Shown: positions 1-8,950, counted from the first letter of the stretch. The stretch: 64,000 nucleotides of DNA from Caballeronia arvi (GCF_001544695.2 NZ_FCOM02000045.1:1-64000), one strand, 5' to 3'. Numbers and translations are program-made. The notes: generated from the sequence alone by a model not told the origin.

Positions 1-842
1 GCGTCGCGGCAGAAGAGGCGCTCCGCCGCCGGATTGATGAACTCGACGAACCCGGTCGGCCCCACCGAAATGACGGCCTCGCCGATCGAGCCGAGCGTGG
101 CCTTTGCGCGCGCCTCGCTTCGTCTCAACGCGTGTTCCGAGGCGAGCCGCGCGGTGATGAAGCGTCGTGCGTACCAGACGGACAGGGACACGAGCAGCGC
201 CGCGACCAGCACGTTGACGACGAAGAGCAGCAGCGCCGTCTTGCGGAACGCGACGCCGAGCACATCGGCGAAGGCGCGGGAGATCGGCGCGATGGCGGAG
301 TTGATGTTCCAGATTTCGCCCGTCAGCGACTCGACCTCGTTTCGGCCCGAGGGGCCCGCAGCCTTGGCGACGCGAAGCTCGTTCGCTGCGGCGACGAGTT
401 GTTCGACGAGCGCATCGCCGCGCGTCCAGTACGTGACTGCCTGTTCGAAGAAGCTGTCGCGGCGGAAGGTGCGGAAGACCCAGATCACCGAGCTCACGTC
501 GGCGGGATCGACGCCGCTTTCGAGCAACGCCTGTCGTGCCGTGCCGAGATCGGATTGGGCGCTGTCGAGCGCAAGCCGTGCGCGCTTGAGATTGAGCGGA
601 AATGCGATCGCGCTTTGATATTGGCGAAAGGCTTTTTCGTCGCCAGTCTGCGCGTAGCGGATCAGATAGAAGACCGCGTCCTTCTGGCCTTTCGACCACG
701 TGCTTTCACCGCCGATGTAAGCCCGCACGGACGACATGATCGACAGGCTCGTCGCGACGAGCGCCAGCAGCGACGCAACGACTGCCACGAACGGCCACGT
801 GGTCTTGAACAGTTGTCGATTGGTCTTCGATGCCGCTGGCAT
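1..842 (-). CDS. Membrane-anchored PAS-containing signalling protein, 5' part only
   Basis: The reading frame starts at an ATG at 842 and runs off the left edge, giving about 280 residues. Visible in order: an N-terminal membrane segment (about residues 17-36), a periplasmic region of about 160 residues rich in Arg, Ala and Glu, a second membrane segment (about 200-222) ending in VWYARR, and then the start of a PAS domain (EAVISVGPTGFVEFINPAAERLF). This layout is typical of sensor kinases and of GGDEF/EAL cyclic-di-GMP proteins. The output domain lies outside the window, so the activity cannot be decided. Its promoter must lie in the 843-1339 gap. A chemoreceptor is less likely because no HAMP signature is evident after the second membrane segment. 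Confidence 0.7.
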   Translation of the reverse strand, partial: MPAASKTNRQLFKTTWPFVAVVASLLALVATSLSIMSSVRAYIGGESTWSKGQKDAVFYLIRYAQTGDEKAFRQYQSAIAFPLNLKRARLALDSAQSDLGTARQALLESGVDPADVSSVIWVFRTFRRDSFFEQAVTYWTRGDALVEQLVAAANELRVAKAAGPSGRNEVESLTGEIWNINSAIAPISRAFADVLGVAFRKTALLLFVVNVLVAALLVSLSVWYARRFITARLASEHALRRSEARAKATLGSIGEAVISVGPTGFVEFINPAAERLFCRD

Positions 843-1339
843 TTCGAGCCTGATAACGGTTTTAAGGGGCTAGCGACAAAACAATCTCGGCCTGCGAGAA
901 ACGTCTTCGGGAAGTAATCCGAACGGTCGTCTTTCGCAGAGAGTTTTCCGTCGTCTCTATTTCTAACGGCGCAAAGGAGATGAACTTGAGGCTCTAATCG
1001 AAACGATAGAAGCGCGGGTGGGAATCTTAACCGCAAGAAATGACAGGTTTGGCTTTGATAGTAAGAAAGAAACGCAGTGTTGTTTTATAACACCGGTAAA
1101 TCCGCCTGCTCGCGACCGGTTCGATAAGAAGCCGGAAAATTGTTCCCAGGCCGAACGTGCGTGCTTTAGCGGGGTAGTGCGGCTGAGCAATCGAAAGAGA
1201 CTGCGCTTTTCGGAGTTCGATATCTCGCGATTCGCGTTATCTGGAAATCCATGACGAGCTAATCTGCCTTTCAAAAATCCTTTCTATTTGATATCGGCCT
1301 GAAGACATATAACCGTCCGATTTGCGGATCAAAAAAATA
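843..1339. other. Intergenic region, about 500 bp, no gene recognised
   Basis: This stretch is visibly more AT-rich than its surroundings, especially 1000-1340. It lies downstream of the minus-strand peptidase gene and upstream of the minus-strand signalling gene, so it should hold the latter's promoter. Short open frames here have no family resemblance and no ribosome binding site. No clear hairpin terminator was found. Confidence 0.5.
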
Positions 1340-2518
1340 TCATCCCTTTGCCTCGCCGCTCGCATTGGTCAATTGCCATTTCGGAAAGACGCCCGACGAA
1401 TCTATGCTCCACGATTGGCCTGCGTCGTCCGCGACGATCGTGCGAATGCCGCGCCGTTTGGAGACGTGCGGCCGGCGTGTGAAGACAGGCGTCTCGCGCT
1501 CGAATGACAGGCTGCCTAGCTCATTGAAAACGACGGCAAGCGGGCGCTCCGCCTGCCCGGACGCGTCGAGTGTCGCGACCGCGGGGCCGGAGGGCGCGTG
1601 CAGCACCGCGTCGGCGGGCTTGCGGCCGGCGAGGATCGCTGCGAGCCGCGCAGACGGGCCGGACTTGCTGGCGGTATCGACGGTGTCGACCGTGTCGGCG
1701 CGCACTGCGTCGTCGGACGCATCGCCGATGCGCTTGCGCACGGGAGGCGGCGGCGAATCGAGTGCCGCCGGCGCGGCCATGCCATCGGTCTGCACGACGA
1801 GCATCACGTGCCAGTCGTCGGGCGTGTTGTTGTAGCGGGGCGCGAGCAACACGAGGCGCAATTGCGACGCGTCGAAGCCCGCCTCGCGCAGCAGCAGGTA
1901 CTTGGCCACCGCAAAGTCCTTGCAGACGCCGCTCTCGGCGAAGAAGCGCGCGGGCGGATAGTAGCTGCCGTCGGTGCCGTCGCGATAGCGGATTTCATTG
2001 ATCAGGGCGTTGGCCAACATCAGCGCGGAATAATCGCCGGCCTTCGCGCGCGCGGCGCGTACCTGCGTCACGAGCCGATTCCAGCCTGCGGGCTTGTGCT
2101 GCTGATGCGCGCGCATCGCGTCGCGCAGACGCTGCACGCGCGATGCACCTTCGGCTGACTGTTCCGTTTCGCCTTCGGGCGACCTGGCCGCGAACATCAG
2201 GTCGCCGACCTGCGCAAGCTGGGGCCGCAACTTGCGATTCGCTTCCCACCACGTCGCGCCACGCAGCCGTTCGATGCCGGGATCGGTTGCGTCCTGCGTT
2301 GTTTCGGGAATGTCCTCGCGAGCGGATTCGGTCTGCGCGGCAGCCTGAATGATCGCTGCCGCGGGTGGCGTGGACTCGACGGCCGCCACGGCGGGCCGTA
2401 CGATCGCGCCGCCCTGAATCGTCACCGAAGACGGCCCACTGCGCGACGTGCAGACGCTGCCGATCGCCGTGATCGCGACGATGCTGCACAGTAATCGACG
2501 ATGCAATCGCCCGGACAT
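1340..2518 (-). CDS. Transglutaminase-like cysteine peptidase (BTLCP / LapG-like), exported
   Basis: The 392-residue product has a hydrophobic N-terminus (residues 9-23) consistent with a signal peptide, a long Ala/Pro/Glu-rich linker to about residue 85, then a bacterial transglutaminase-like cysteine peptidase domain. The likely catalytic triad is visible: Cys199 in SGVCKDFAVAKY, His237 in DDWHVML and Asp254 in ALDS. Family members such as LapG cleave surface adhesins in the periplasm under cyclic-di-GMP control. The C-terminal extension after residue 260 is longer than in LapG. No adhesin or LapD is visible here, although the preceding gene is a membrane signalling protein that could carry a GGDEF/EAL output. 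Family is fairly sure; substrate is unknown. Confidence 0.75.
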   Translation of the reverse strand: MSGRLHRRLLCSIVAITAIGSVCTSRSGPSSVTIQGGAIVRPAVAAVESTPPAAAIIQAAAQTESAREDIPETTQDATDPGIERLRGATWWEANRKLRPQLAQVGDLMFAARSPEGETEQSAEGASRVQRLRDAMRAHQQHKPAGWNRLVTQVRAARAKAGDYSALMLANALINEIRYRDGTDGSYYPPARFFAESGVCKDFAVAKYLLLREAGFDASQLRLVLLAPRYNNTPDDWHVMLVVQTDGMAAPAALDSPPPPVRKRIGDASDDAVRADTVDTVDTASKSGPSARLAAILAGRKPADAVLHAPSGPAVATLDASGQAERPLAVVFNELGSLSFERETPVFTRRPHVSKRRGIRTIVADDAGQSWSIDSSGVFPKWQLTNASGEAKG

Positions 2519-2791
2519 ACGATCCCCACGACTCGCTCAAGGTTGCCCGGCGTTTCAATACGGCGATGTCGGGCGTCCCCGAACACTGCACATGACGTGC
2601 CAATCGTCAGCGTGAACGTGGGGAAAACTGACGGACAGGCTATGGGCGGCGCGCGCGCCCGATTGTGCAGGGATGCGTGGGTGGACCGGCCGGGGAAGGA
2701 TGGTGGCTCAGGTCCGACAGATTGCAGCGCACTGTCGTTCGGGACGCGACAGGTATTCGCCGAGTACGGTGGAGAAAAAGCGTTGCAGACC

Positions 2792-3298
2792 TCATTGCGG
2801 CTGCAAACTCTTCACCCTCTCGAACGTCAGGATACCTACGCCTTCGCGCCCGTCTACGGGACTCTTGTTCGGTTCGGTCTTGATCGTAAGCGTGTCGCCG
2901 TCGATAGCGTAGAACCGCACCTGGTCGCTTCCGATGCGCCTGCCGTCCCATTCGATGTCGATATGATGCACGACTTTGCCGGGCGACACGCTATACGTTC
3001 CGCCGTACGCGAGCATCGATTTATGAAGCCTGATTCGCTCTTCGTCGGAGGGCTCGCTCCGCGGCCGTGGCTGATCGCCGGATACGAAGAACGCGAGCAT
3101 CCGGCCATCCGGCGAGTAGGTGAGATAGCCGTCAGGATGATCGCCGAGCTGGTTGTATCGCTCGCCGGTGCCACTGACTTCGCGCACGAACGACTTCAGG
3201 CGCCATGTTCCGAGCAACGGATTTGCATCGGCCCGGGCGAGCGTGGACAGGCACAGCATGATCAGCATGAACGCGCTCGCGACCATTCTTTTGTGCAT
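2792..3298 (-). CDS. Lipocalin-like domain protein, secreted
   Basis: The start is placed at the ATG at 3298 because AAGGAG lies six bases upstream; an upstream in-frame ATG at 3385 has no such site. The 168-residue product has a signal peptide (MHKRMVASAFMLIMLCLSTLARA) and then the motif NPLLGTWRLKSF, with alternating strands (GYLTYSPDGRMLAFFV, GGTYSV, GDTLTI). This is characteristic of the lipocalin-like domain found in small bacterial exported proteins that may bind hydrophobic ligands. The domain fills the mature protein. It appears monocistronic between the LysR gene and a 270-bp gap. The ligand cannot be deduced. Confidence 0.7.
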   Translation of the reverse strand: MHKRMVASAFMLIMLCLSTLARADANPLLGTWRLKSFVREVSGTGERYNQLGDHPDGYLTYSPDGRMLAFFVSGDQPRPRSEPSDEERIRLHKSMLAYGGTYSVSPGKVVHHIDIEWDGRRIGSDQVRFYAIDGDTLTIKTEPNKSPVDGREGVGILTFERVKSLQPQ

Positions 3299-3400
3299 GG
3301 CGTGCTCCTTCACGAATGAGCGAATCCGGCGCTGCGACGAATGCCGCATCAAGGCAGAGTAGAGCGCTTCGGCTGAAACCGCCATTCGATTTCAACGACG

Positions 3401-4315
3401 TCAATCAGGAACGAACGCGTCCGGAATCGCGCGCTGCAAGACGGTCGCCCGCCGATACACGGCCTGCATGAACACGCTCGCATTACGCGATGGCGGCGCA
3501 AAGCGCGAGTACACGAAGTGCGCCGTCAACTCGATGGCTTCGCGCAGCGGGCGAATGACCAGCGCGCTCCCTGTCGTAGCGAAGGTATCGACGATCGTCA
3601 CGCCGAGTCCGCCCTCTACGAGTGCGAGCGCCTGATCCGCACGCATCACGTCGATCGTCGATTTCAGTTCGACACCCGCCTGCTGGCAGGCTTGCGCAAT
3701 TACCGTCCCGAACGGAATGTCGCGCTTGAACAGCACGACTGGCTCGTCTGCCAGATCCGCAAGCGAAACGCTCGGCTGTGCTTCCAGCCGATGCCCCTTC
3801 GGCATGGCGCAGACCATGTTGCCGTACATGAACGGAACGTTTTCCAGATGCTCGTGCAGAACGGGCATGGCAGCGATGGCGACCTCCGCCTCCTTGCTCA
3901 GGAGTTCCATCGGCATATCGGCCATTAGCGTGGTCTGCCAGCTCACCGTCAGCGCCGGAAGCTTCCTCTTGAGTTCGACGAGTGCGGGCGCCACCACGCT
4001 CATCGCGAGCGAGGCGCTGCACGACACGCGCAGAAGACTCGACGGCCCGAGCGCCAGCGCATGGGCGAACTCATCGACGCGCACAGCCGCCTGATAAACC
4101 TGCTCGACTTCCCTGAAGAGCGCGTGCGCTTCCGCCGTGGGCACCAGCCGGCCTTTCGAGCGCTCGAAGAGGCGCAGGCCCAGTGTGGTCTCGACATGAG
4201 AAACCAGCTTGCTCACGGCGGGCTGCGAGACGAACAGCAGCTTCGACGCGGCATTGATCGAGCCGGTCAGCATGACCGCGCGAAAAACCTCCATGTGGCG
4301 AAGCTTGAAACGCAC
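3401..4315 (-). CDS. LysR-family transcriptional regulator
   Basis: A GTG at 4315 gives the classical LysR beginning (RFKLRHMEVFRAVMLTGS), about 304 residues. The frame is open up to 4375, but the extra residues resemble no family sequence. The winged helix-turn-helix is at residues 5-62 (AASKLLFVSQPAVSKLVSHVE), followed by a LysR substrate-binding domain starting near residue 90. The gene is divergent from the SDR-isomerase-MHS operon starting at 4434, with about 118 bp between, the usual arrangement for a LysR regulator and its target. An inverted repeat TAACC-N10-GGTTA lies in that gap. The effector is unknown; it is probably the substrate of the neighbouring transporter or enzymes. Confidence 0.85.
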   Translation of the reverse strand: MRFKLRHMEVFRAVMLTGSINAASKLLFVSQPAVSKLVSHVETTLGLRLFERSKGRLVPTAEAHALFREVEQVYQAAVRVDEFAHALALGPSSLLRVSCSASLAMSVVAPALVELKRKLPALTVSWQTTLMADMPMELLSKEAEVAIAAMPVLHEHLENVPFMYGNMVCAMPKGHRLEAQPSVSLADLADEPVVLFKRDIPFGTVIAQACQQAGVELKSTIDVMRADQALALVEGGLGVTIVDTFATTGSALVIRPLREAIELTAHFVYSRFAPPSRNASVFMQAVYRRATVLQRAIPDAFVPD

Positions 4316-4333
4316 TGGATTCGTCCCGGCGAT

Positions 4334-4353
4334 TAACCAAAAGTTATAGGTTA
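4334..4353. promoter_or_regulatory. Candidate LysR box (TAACC-N10-GGTTA)
   Basis: The arms TAACC (4334-4338) and GGTTA (4349-4353) are exact inverted repeats with ten bases between, inside the divergent LysR/SDR promoter region. The geometry agrees with a T-N11-A type LysR site. The role is inferred from position. Confidence 0.45.
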
Positions 4354-4433
4354 TCGGACTTTCAGCATACGACAAACCGGGCGTTTGTCCCTAGTATCGG
4401 TTCATCGATTTTGAACGGATGGAGACAAGAAAG

Positions 4434-5177
4434 ATGAACCAGTTGGACTTGCGCAATCGCGTATGCGTCGTGACAGGAGGCTCCGGCGCGATTGGCTATG
4501 CGATTGCCGAACGATTCGTCGCGTCGGGAGCGAAGGTCGTGCTTTGGGATATCGATGGCGCGGCCGCGCATGCGGCAGCCGAAAACGTCCGTGCCGTTTC
4601 GTCGGCTCAGGTGAATGTGACCGACGCCGCCAGTGTTGCCGCCGCCGCAAAGGCGGCCTTCGAACGCTTTGGTTCGATCGACGTTCTGATCAACGCCGCG
4701 GGCATCAACGGCCCGATCGGTCCCGTCGAAACGTATGCGATCGACGCCTGGCGGCAGGTCATCGACATCAATCTCACGGGCGTGTTCATCTGCTGCCGCG
4801 AGGTGCTGCCTTATCTGCGTCGTGCGCAGCATGGGCGAATCGTCAATCTGTCGTCGGTGGGCGGGAAAGAAGGCAATCCGAATCAGGGCGCCTACGGGGC
4901 ATCGAAGGCCGGCGTGATCGCGTTGACCAAATCGTTGAGCAAGGAACTCGCGGATACGCAGATTCGCGTCAATTGCGTGACCCCTGCCGCCATCGAATCG
5001 GACATGCTCCGCAATATGACCGCCGACGCGCGCAACTTCGTGCTCGCCAAGATTCCGCTCGGACGCGCAGGCCGTCCCGACGAAGTCGCGTCGATGGTCG
5101 CGTGGCTGGCGACGGAAGAGTGCTCGTTCACCACCGGCGCCGCGTTCGATCTCACGGGCGGACGCGCCACCTACTGA
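4434..5177 (+). CDS. Short-chain dehydrogenase/reductase (SDR)
   Basis: The product of about 247 residues is a classical NAD(P)-dependent SDR: cofactor motif TGGSGAIGYAIA near residue 15, NAAG near residue 85, catalytic Ser in LSSVGG and YGASK about 14 residues later. The start at 4434 is preferred over the in-frame ATG at 4419 because GGAGAC lies about ten bases before it. The acidic residue in VLWDID at the end of the second strand favours NAD(H). It is the first gene of an apparent three-gene operon with a TIM-barrel isomerase (19-bp gap) and an MHS transporter, suggesting oxidation of an imported hydroxy acid or sugar acid. The substrate is not determined. Confidence 0.85.
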   Translation: MNQLDLRNRVCVVTGGSGAIGYAIAERFVASGAKVVLWDIDGAAAHAAAENVRAVSSAQVNVTDAASVAAAAKAAFERFGSIDVLINAAGINGPIGPVETYAIDAWRQVIDINLTGVFICCREVLPYLRRAQHGRIVNLSSVGGKEGNPNQGAYGASKAGVIALTKSLSKELADTQIRVNCVTPAAIESDMLRNMTADARNFVLAKIPLGRAGRPDEVASMVAWLATEECSFTTGAAFDLTGGRATY

Positions 5178-5196
5178 CCGGACGAGGCGCGACGCA

Positions 5197-5994
5197 ATGA
5201 ACCGGCTTTCCCTTTCTCATCTCACCGTGCTCGATGTCGGGCCGCCGCATCTGATATCGCTGGCAGCGCAAGCCGGCTTTCGGGCCGTCGGCATCCGGCT
5301 GTGTTCACCGATGCCGGGCGGCATTGCGTATCCGCTGCGTGCCGGAGCGCCTGAATTGCGCGACACCCTGCGGCTCATGAAAGCGCACGACGTTATCGTG
5401 TCCGACATCGAAGTGGTGCGCATCGCGCCTGACACACGCATCGACGACTACGTGCCCGCGTTCGAAGCGGGCGCGGAACTCGGCGCACGGCGCGTATGTA
5501 TCAATATCGACGATGCGGATCGCGCGCGCGTCATCGACCGTCTTGCCGCGCTATGCGATCTGGCCCGGCCGTTCGGGCTCTCGCTCGACATCGAGTTCAT
5601 GATCTGGCGACCGGTCGCACGACTCGAAGACGCAGTCGATATCGTCAAGGCGGTTCGCATGGACAACGCATTCGTGCTCGTCGATGCGCTGCATCTGTTC
5701 CGCTCGGGCGGCACAGTCGAAGCGGTCGCGGCGCTCGACCCCGCGTTGATCGGCAGCATCCAGCTCTGCGATGCGCCCATTGCATCGCCATCCCCTTCAG
5801 GGATCGTCGACGAGGCACGCAGCAATCGGCTGTTGCCCGGAGAAGGTCAGTTACCCTTATTGAAATTGCTCGCCGCGTCGCCGAAGGACGTGCCGCTGTC
5901 GGTGGAAGTGCCGCTCATCCGCGAGACGGATTCACTGAAGCGCGCGACGCTCGTTCGCCAGGCCACCGAGCAACTGCTTCAGCACAGAACCTAG
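5197..5994 (+). CDS. Sugar phosphate isomerase/epimerase-family TIM-barrel protein
   Basis: The 265-residue product fits the AP-endonuclease-2-like TIM barrel family, which includes xylose isomerase-like, hydroxypyruvate isomerase-like and dehydroshikimate dehydratase-like enzymes. Visible elements are the first strand LTVLDV, a metal-site-like Glu in LDIEFMIW, ALHLFRSGG, then IQLCDAP and a C-terminal LLPGEGQLPL followed by LSVEVPL. These positions normally hold the metal-binding Glu/Asp/His ligands. It lies 19 bp after the SDR and 39 bp before the MHS transporter in the same direction, so it probably acts in the same catabolic route. Isomerase, epimerase and dehydratase activities cannot be separated from sequence alone. 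Confidence 0.75.
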   Translation: MNRLSLSHLTVLDVGPPHLISLAAQAGFRAVGIRLCSPMPGGIAYPLRAGAPELRDTLRLMKAHDVIVSDIEVVRIAPDTRIDDYVPAFEAGAELGARRVCINIDDADRARVIDRLAALCDLARPFGLSLDIEFMIWRPVARLEDAVDIVKAVRMDNAFVLVDALHLFRSGGTVEAVAALDPALIGSIQLCDAPIASPSPSGIVDEARSNRLLPGEGQLPLLKLLAASPKDVPLSVEVPLIRETDSLKRATLVRQATEQLLQHRT

Positions 5995-6033
5995 CCAGTA
6001 TCAGACCTTTCAGACAAAGAAACGGAGACAGAC

Positions 6034-7383
6034 ATGACGACAAACACGATGGAAAACCGCGCCGCGCCAGCGCTTGCACAGGCTGACAGCAGACGGCAGG
6101 CGAGAAAAGCCGCGATCGCCGGATGGATCGGCAGCGCGCTCGAATACTACGACTTCTTCATTTACGGCACGGTGGCCGCGCTGATCTTCCCGCGCATCTT
6201 TTTTCCTCCCGGCGACATGGCCGCCGCGACCCTCGCATCGATGGCGACTTTCGGCGTCGCCTATGCGGCCCGTCCACTCGGCTCATTTCTGATGGGTCAC
6301 TACGGCGACCGTCTCGGTCGCAAAGTCGTGATGGTCGGCACGCTGCTGCTGATGGGCGTATCGACGTTTCTCGTCGGCTGCCTGCCGAGCTATCAAAGCG
6401 CGGGGATTCTCGCGCCCGCGTTGCTCGTCGTGCTGCGGATACTGCAAGGCATCTCCGCCGCGGGTGAGCAGGCCGGCGCCAATTCGATGTCGTTCGAACA
6501 CGCACCCGCGAATCGTCGCGGCTATTACACGAGCTGGACGTTGAGCGGCACGCAAGGCGGTCAGGTGCTCGCACCAGCAGTCGTGCTGCCGCTTGCCGCC
6601 TTGCTGTCGGAAGATCAACTGCTGTCGTGGGGCTGGCGCGTGCCGTTCTGGTTGAGCGCGGCGGTCGTCATCGTCGGCTTCATCGTGCGTTCACGGCTCG
6701 AGGAAACGCCCGCTTTCCAGAGCGAGGCGTCACACGGCGAAGTTCCGCACGCTCCGCTCAGAACCCTCTTCACGACGTATCGGAAGGAATTGCTGCAAGT
6801 GTTCTTCGCGGCGCTGATCGCATCCATCGGGACGACGTTCGCCGTGTTCGCGTTGTCGTTCTCGCGCACGATGGAGCACCACATCAGCACGTCGACGATG
6901 CTGTGGACCGCCATCATCGGCAATCTGATCGCGGTTTTCACCATCCCTTTCTATGCGACGCTTTCCGACAGGATCGGCCGTCGCCCGGTGTTCATCGCGG
7001 GCAACGTGTTGTGTGCGATCGGCGCCGCAGTCTTTCTGTGGTCGATCACAACCGGAAGCGACGCGCTGGTGCTCGCAACGGGTGTCTTTCTCGGTGGCGT
7101 CGTGTACAGCATCACCAACGCAGTCTGGCCGGCGACTTATGCCGAGCGCTTTCCGACGCAAGTTCGACTTTCGGGCATGGCGATCGGCACTCAGTTCGGC
7201 TTCGCGGTCGCCGGATTCGCCCCGCTGATCGAAACCGCGCTGATCGGCAAGTTCGGCACCGCGCCGTGGGTGATGCCGGCCGCCTTCGCAGCGCTCGTGT
7301 GTCTGCTTTCCGCGGTTTCGATCTTCTCCATGAGAGAAACCTTCGACGTTCCGCTCGATCGTCTCGGACGGAAGGTGAGCTGA
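6034..7383 (+). CDS. MFS transporter, metabolite:H+ symporter (MHS) family
   Basis: The 449-residue inner-membrane protein begins with the MHS hallmark WIGSALEYYDFFIYGTVAALIF in its first membrane helix. The loop 2-3 motif GDRLGRK follows near residue 90, and a second copy SDRIGRRP sits in the other half. Twelve hydrophobic segments are apparent. MHS members (ShiA, ProP, KgtP, CitA types) take up organic acids or compatible solutes with protons. It closes the SDR/isomerase operon and is followed by a strong hairpin terminator, so it is probably the importer of that operon's substrate. Substrate specificity cannot be assigned. Confidence 0.9.
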   Translation: MTTNTMENRAAPALAQADSRRQARKAAIAGWIGSALEYYDFFIYGTVAALIFPRIFFPPGDMAAATLASMATFGVAYAARPLGSFLMGHYGDRLGRKVVMVGTLLLMGVSTFLVGCLPSYQSAGILAPALLVVLRILQGISAAGEQAGANSMSFEHAPANRRGYYTSWTLSGTQGGQVLAPAVVLPLAALLSEDQLLSWGWRVPFWLSAAVVIVGFIVRSRLEETPAFQSEASHGEVPHAPLRTLFTTYRKELLQVFFAALIASIGTTFAVFALSFSRTMEHHISTSTMLWTAIIGNLIAVFTIPFYATLSDRIGRRPVFIAGNVLCAIGAAVFLWSITTGSDALVLATGVFLGGVVYSITNAVWPATYAERFPTQVRLSGMAIGTQFGFAVAGFAPLIETALIGKFGTAPWVMPAAFAALVCLLSAVSIFSMRETFDVPLDRLGRKVS

Positions 7384-7427
7384 GAAAGCTGGCTGAAGCG
7401 ACAGAACGCAACATCCAAAAAAGGCAT

Positions 7428-7471
7428 GGGCGTACTTCACGTCGAATCGTGAAGTACGCCCTTAATCTTTT
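7428..7471 (+). terminator. Rho-independent terminator after the MHS operon
   Basis: A perfect 14-bp stem (7428-7441 with 7448-7461) closes a six-base loop TCGAAT and is followed by TTAATCTTTTC. It sits 45 bp after the transporter stop codon. Confidence 0.9.
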
Positions 7472-7538
7472 CTGCGCACCAAAACGGTGCCTTCCAATCT
7501 AGTGGGAAGTCCCGATCCGAATCCGGTTTTTGACTCAT

Positions 7539-7550
7539 TGACATATGACG
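7539..7550 (+). promoter_or_regulatory. Candidate GntR operator, copy A (TGACATATGACG)
   Basis: The 12-mer TGACATATGACG lies about 140 bp upstream of the binding-protein gene at 7692. Near-identical 12-mers occur upstream of the GntR/FCD gene (12147) and in the hyuA/livH divergent gap (19761). The shared motif is seen directly; regulator assignment is inferred from the FCD gene in the same locus. Confidence 0.55.
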
Positions 7551-7691
7551 TCTCACCTAATATTTTGATGGTCATGCGCCACAGTTTTCCATGCGTCGCG
7601 CATCCCTGTGACGAACGCAGGGAAGCCACGGACCATCCGCAGACCGCCGCGGTCGAGGTCAGCCAACTTTTCAACGCGCCAGAGGTTTTAG

Positions 7692-8870
7692 ATGAAATCC
7701 CCGCTCATGTTCAAGCCCTTCGTCGTCGCGTGCGCTTTCGCGGCCGGTGCCTCGCTCGCGGCTCCAAGCGCCTTTGCCGACGATGTCAATATCGGTCTTG
7801 CGGCCGGTCTCACCGGCTCCTCTGCGCACTATGGCGAAGACATCAAGCGCGGCGCCCAGCTTGCGATCGATGATGCGAACGCCAAAAAGCTGGTCATCGG
7901 CGGAAAGCCGGCGAACTTCGTGCTCGCAGTGGAAGACGATCAGGGCGATCCCCGGATCGGCGCTCAGGTCGCGCAAAAGCTGGTCGACGAGCACGTCGCG
8001 GGCGTCGTCGGCCATTTCAACTCCGGAACCAGCATTCCGGCATCCCGCATCTATCACGGCGCGGGAATCCCGATGGTGTCGCCCGCAGCAACGAACCCGA
8101 CGCTCACGTCGCAGGGCTACGCGGACGTTTTCCGGTTGATCAATTCCGATGCGCAGATGGGGCAGCTCGCGGGCCGGTATGCCGTCGAGTCGCTGAAGTC
8201 CAAGAGCATTGCGGTGATGGACGACCGGACGGCATTCGGCCAGGGCATCGCCGACGAGTTCGTCAAAGGCGTGGAAAAGTCGGGCGGCAAGATCGCCATG
8301 CGCGAGTTCACGACCGACAAGGCGGTGGATTTTCGCGCGCAGCTGACGCACATCAAGTCGATCAATCCTGACGTCGTGTTCTGGGCAGGCCTCGATCAAC
8401 AGGCCGCGACCATCGCAAAGCAAATGCGCGCGTTGGGCATCAAGGCAGTGCTGCTCGGCGGCGGCAGCTTCCAGAACGACACCTTCCTGCAAGTGGCCGG
8501 ACCGCAGGCCTCGGACGGCGCGCTGTCATGGGGTTATGGCGCGCCGTTGACGGCGAGCCCGACCGGCAAGCAATTCGAAGACAGGATGAAATCGAAGTAC
8601 GGCCAGGGCGTCGTTGCGTTTGCGCCGAATGCCTACGATGCGACGTGGGTGCTGATCCGCGCGATGCAGAAAGCGAATTCGACGGACCCGAAGGTCTACG
8701 GCTCGCAAATCAAATCGGTTTCGTTTCCGGGCGTCACGGGCGACGTCTCGTTCCAGGCCAACGGCGACCTGAAAGCGCCGGGCGCGACGCTCTACAAGGT
8801 CGAACAGGGCAAGTGGGTGCCGGTCGCACAAACCAACGGAGAGAAGATCGAGCCGCTGAAAACAAACTGA
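7692..8870 (+). CDS. Branched-chain-amino-acid-type ABC transporter substrate-binding protein (LivJ-like), copy 1
   Basis: The 392-residue periplasmic protein has a Sec signal peptide ending near ...SAFA at residue 29, then the type I periplasmic-binding fold: VNIGLAAGLTGSSAHYGED, GVVGHFNSGTSIPASRIYHGAGIPMVSPAATNP and AVMDDRTAFGQGIADEF. These resemble LivJ/LivK. It is closely similar along its length to the binding protein at 28512-29681. It has its own terminator and no permease beside it, so it presumably serves livHMGF at 20-24 kb. AGAGG precedes the ATG by six to seven bases. The ligand may be an amino acid or an amide or other nitrogenous compound rather than Leu/Ile/Val. Confidence 0.9.
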   Translation: MKSPLMFKPFVVACAFAAGASLAAPSAFADDVNIGLAAGLTGSSAHYGEDIKRGAQLAIDDANAKKLVIGGKPANFVLAVEDDQGDPRIGAQVAQKLVDEHVAGVVGHFNSGTSIPASRIYHGAGIPMVSPAATNPTLTSQGYADVFRLINSDAQMGQLAGRYAVESLKSKSIAVMDDRTAFGQGIADEFVKGVEKSGGKIAMREFTTDKAVDFRAQLTHIKSINPDVVFWAGLDQQAATIAKQMRALGIKAVLLGGGSFQNDTFLQVAGPQASDGALSWGYGAPLTASPTGKQFEDRMKSKYGQGVVAFAPNAYDATWVLIRAMQKANSTDPKVYGSQIKSVSFPGVTGDVSFQANGDLKAPGATLYKVEQGKWVPVAQTNGEKIEPLKTN

Positions 8871-8909
8871 GATCCGACGCTAACAGGCGATTGGCAATAG
8901 AACCGCATC

Positions 8910-8950
8910 GCCGGCAACGGGATCATCGACCGTTGCCGGCATTGCTCTTT
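8910..8950 (+). terminator. Hairpin terminator after LivJ-like copy 1
   Basis: An 11-bp perfect stem (GCCGGCAACGG at 8910-8920 with its complement at 8930-8940) is followed by ATTGCTCTTTC. It lies 40 bp after the stop codon. Confidence 0.85.

Noticed and set aside
2640-2951. Short Arg-rich open frames in the gap upstream of the peptidase gene
   Set aside because: No ribosome binding site or family similarity, and they partly overlap the lipocalin-like gene.
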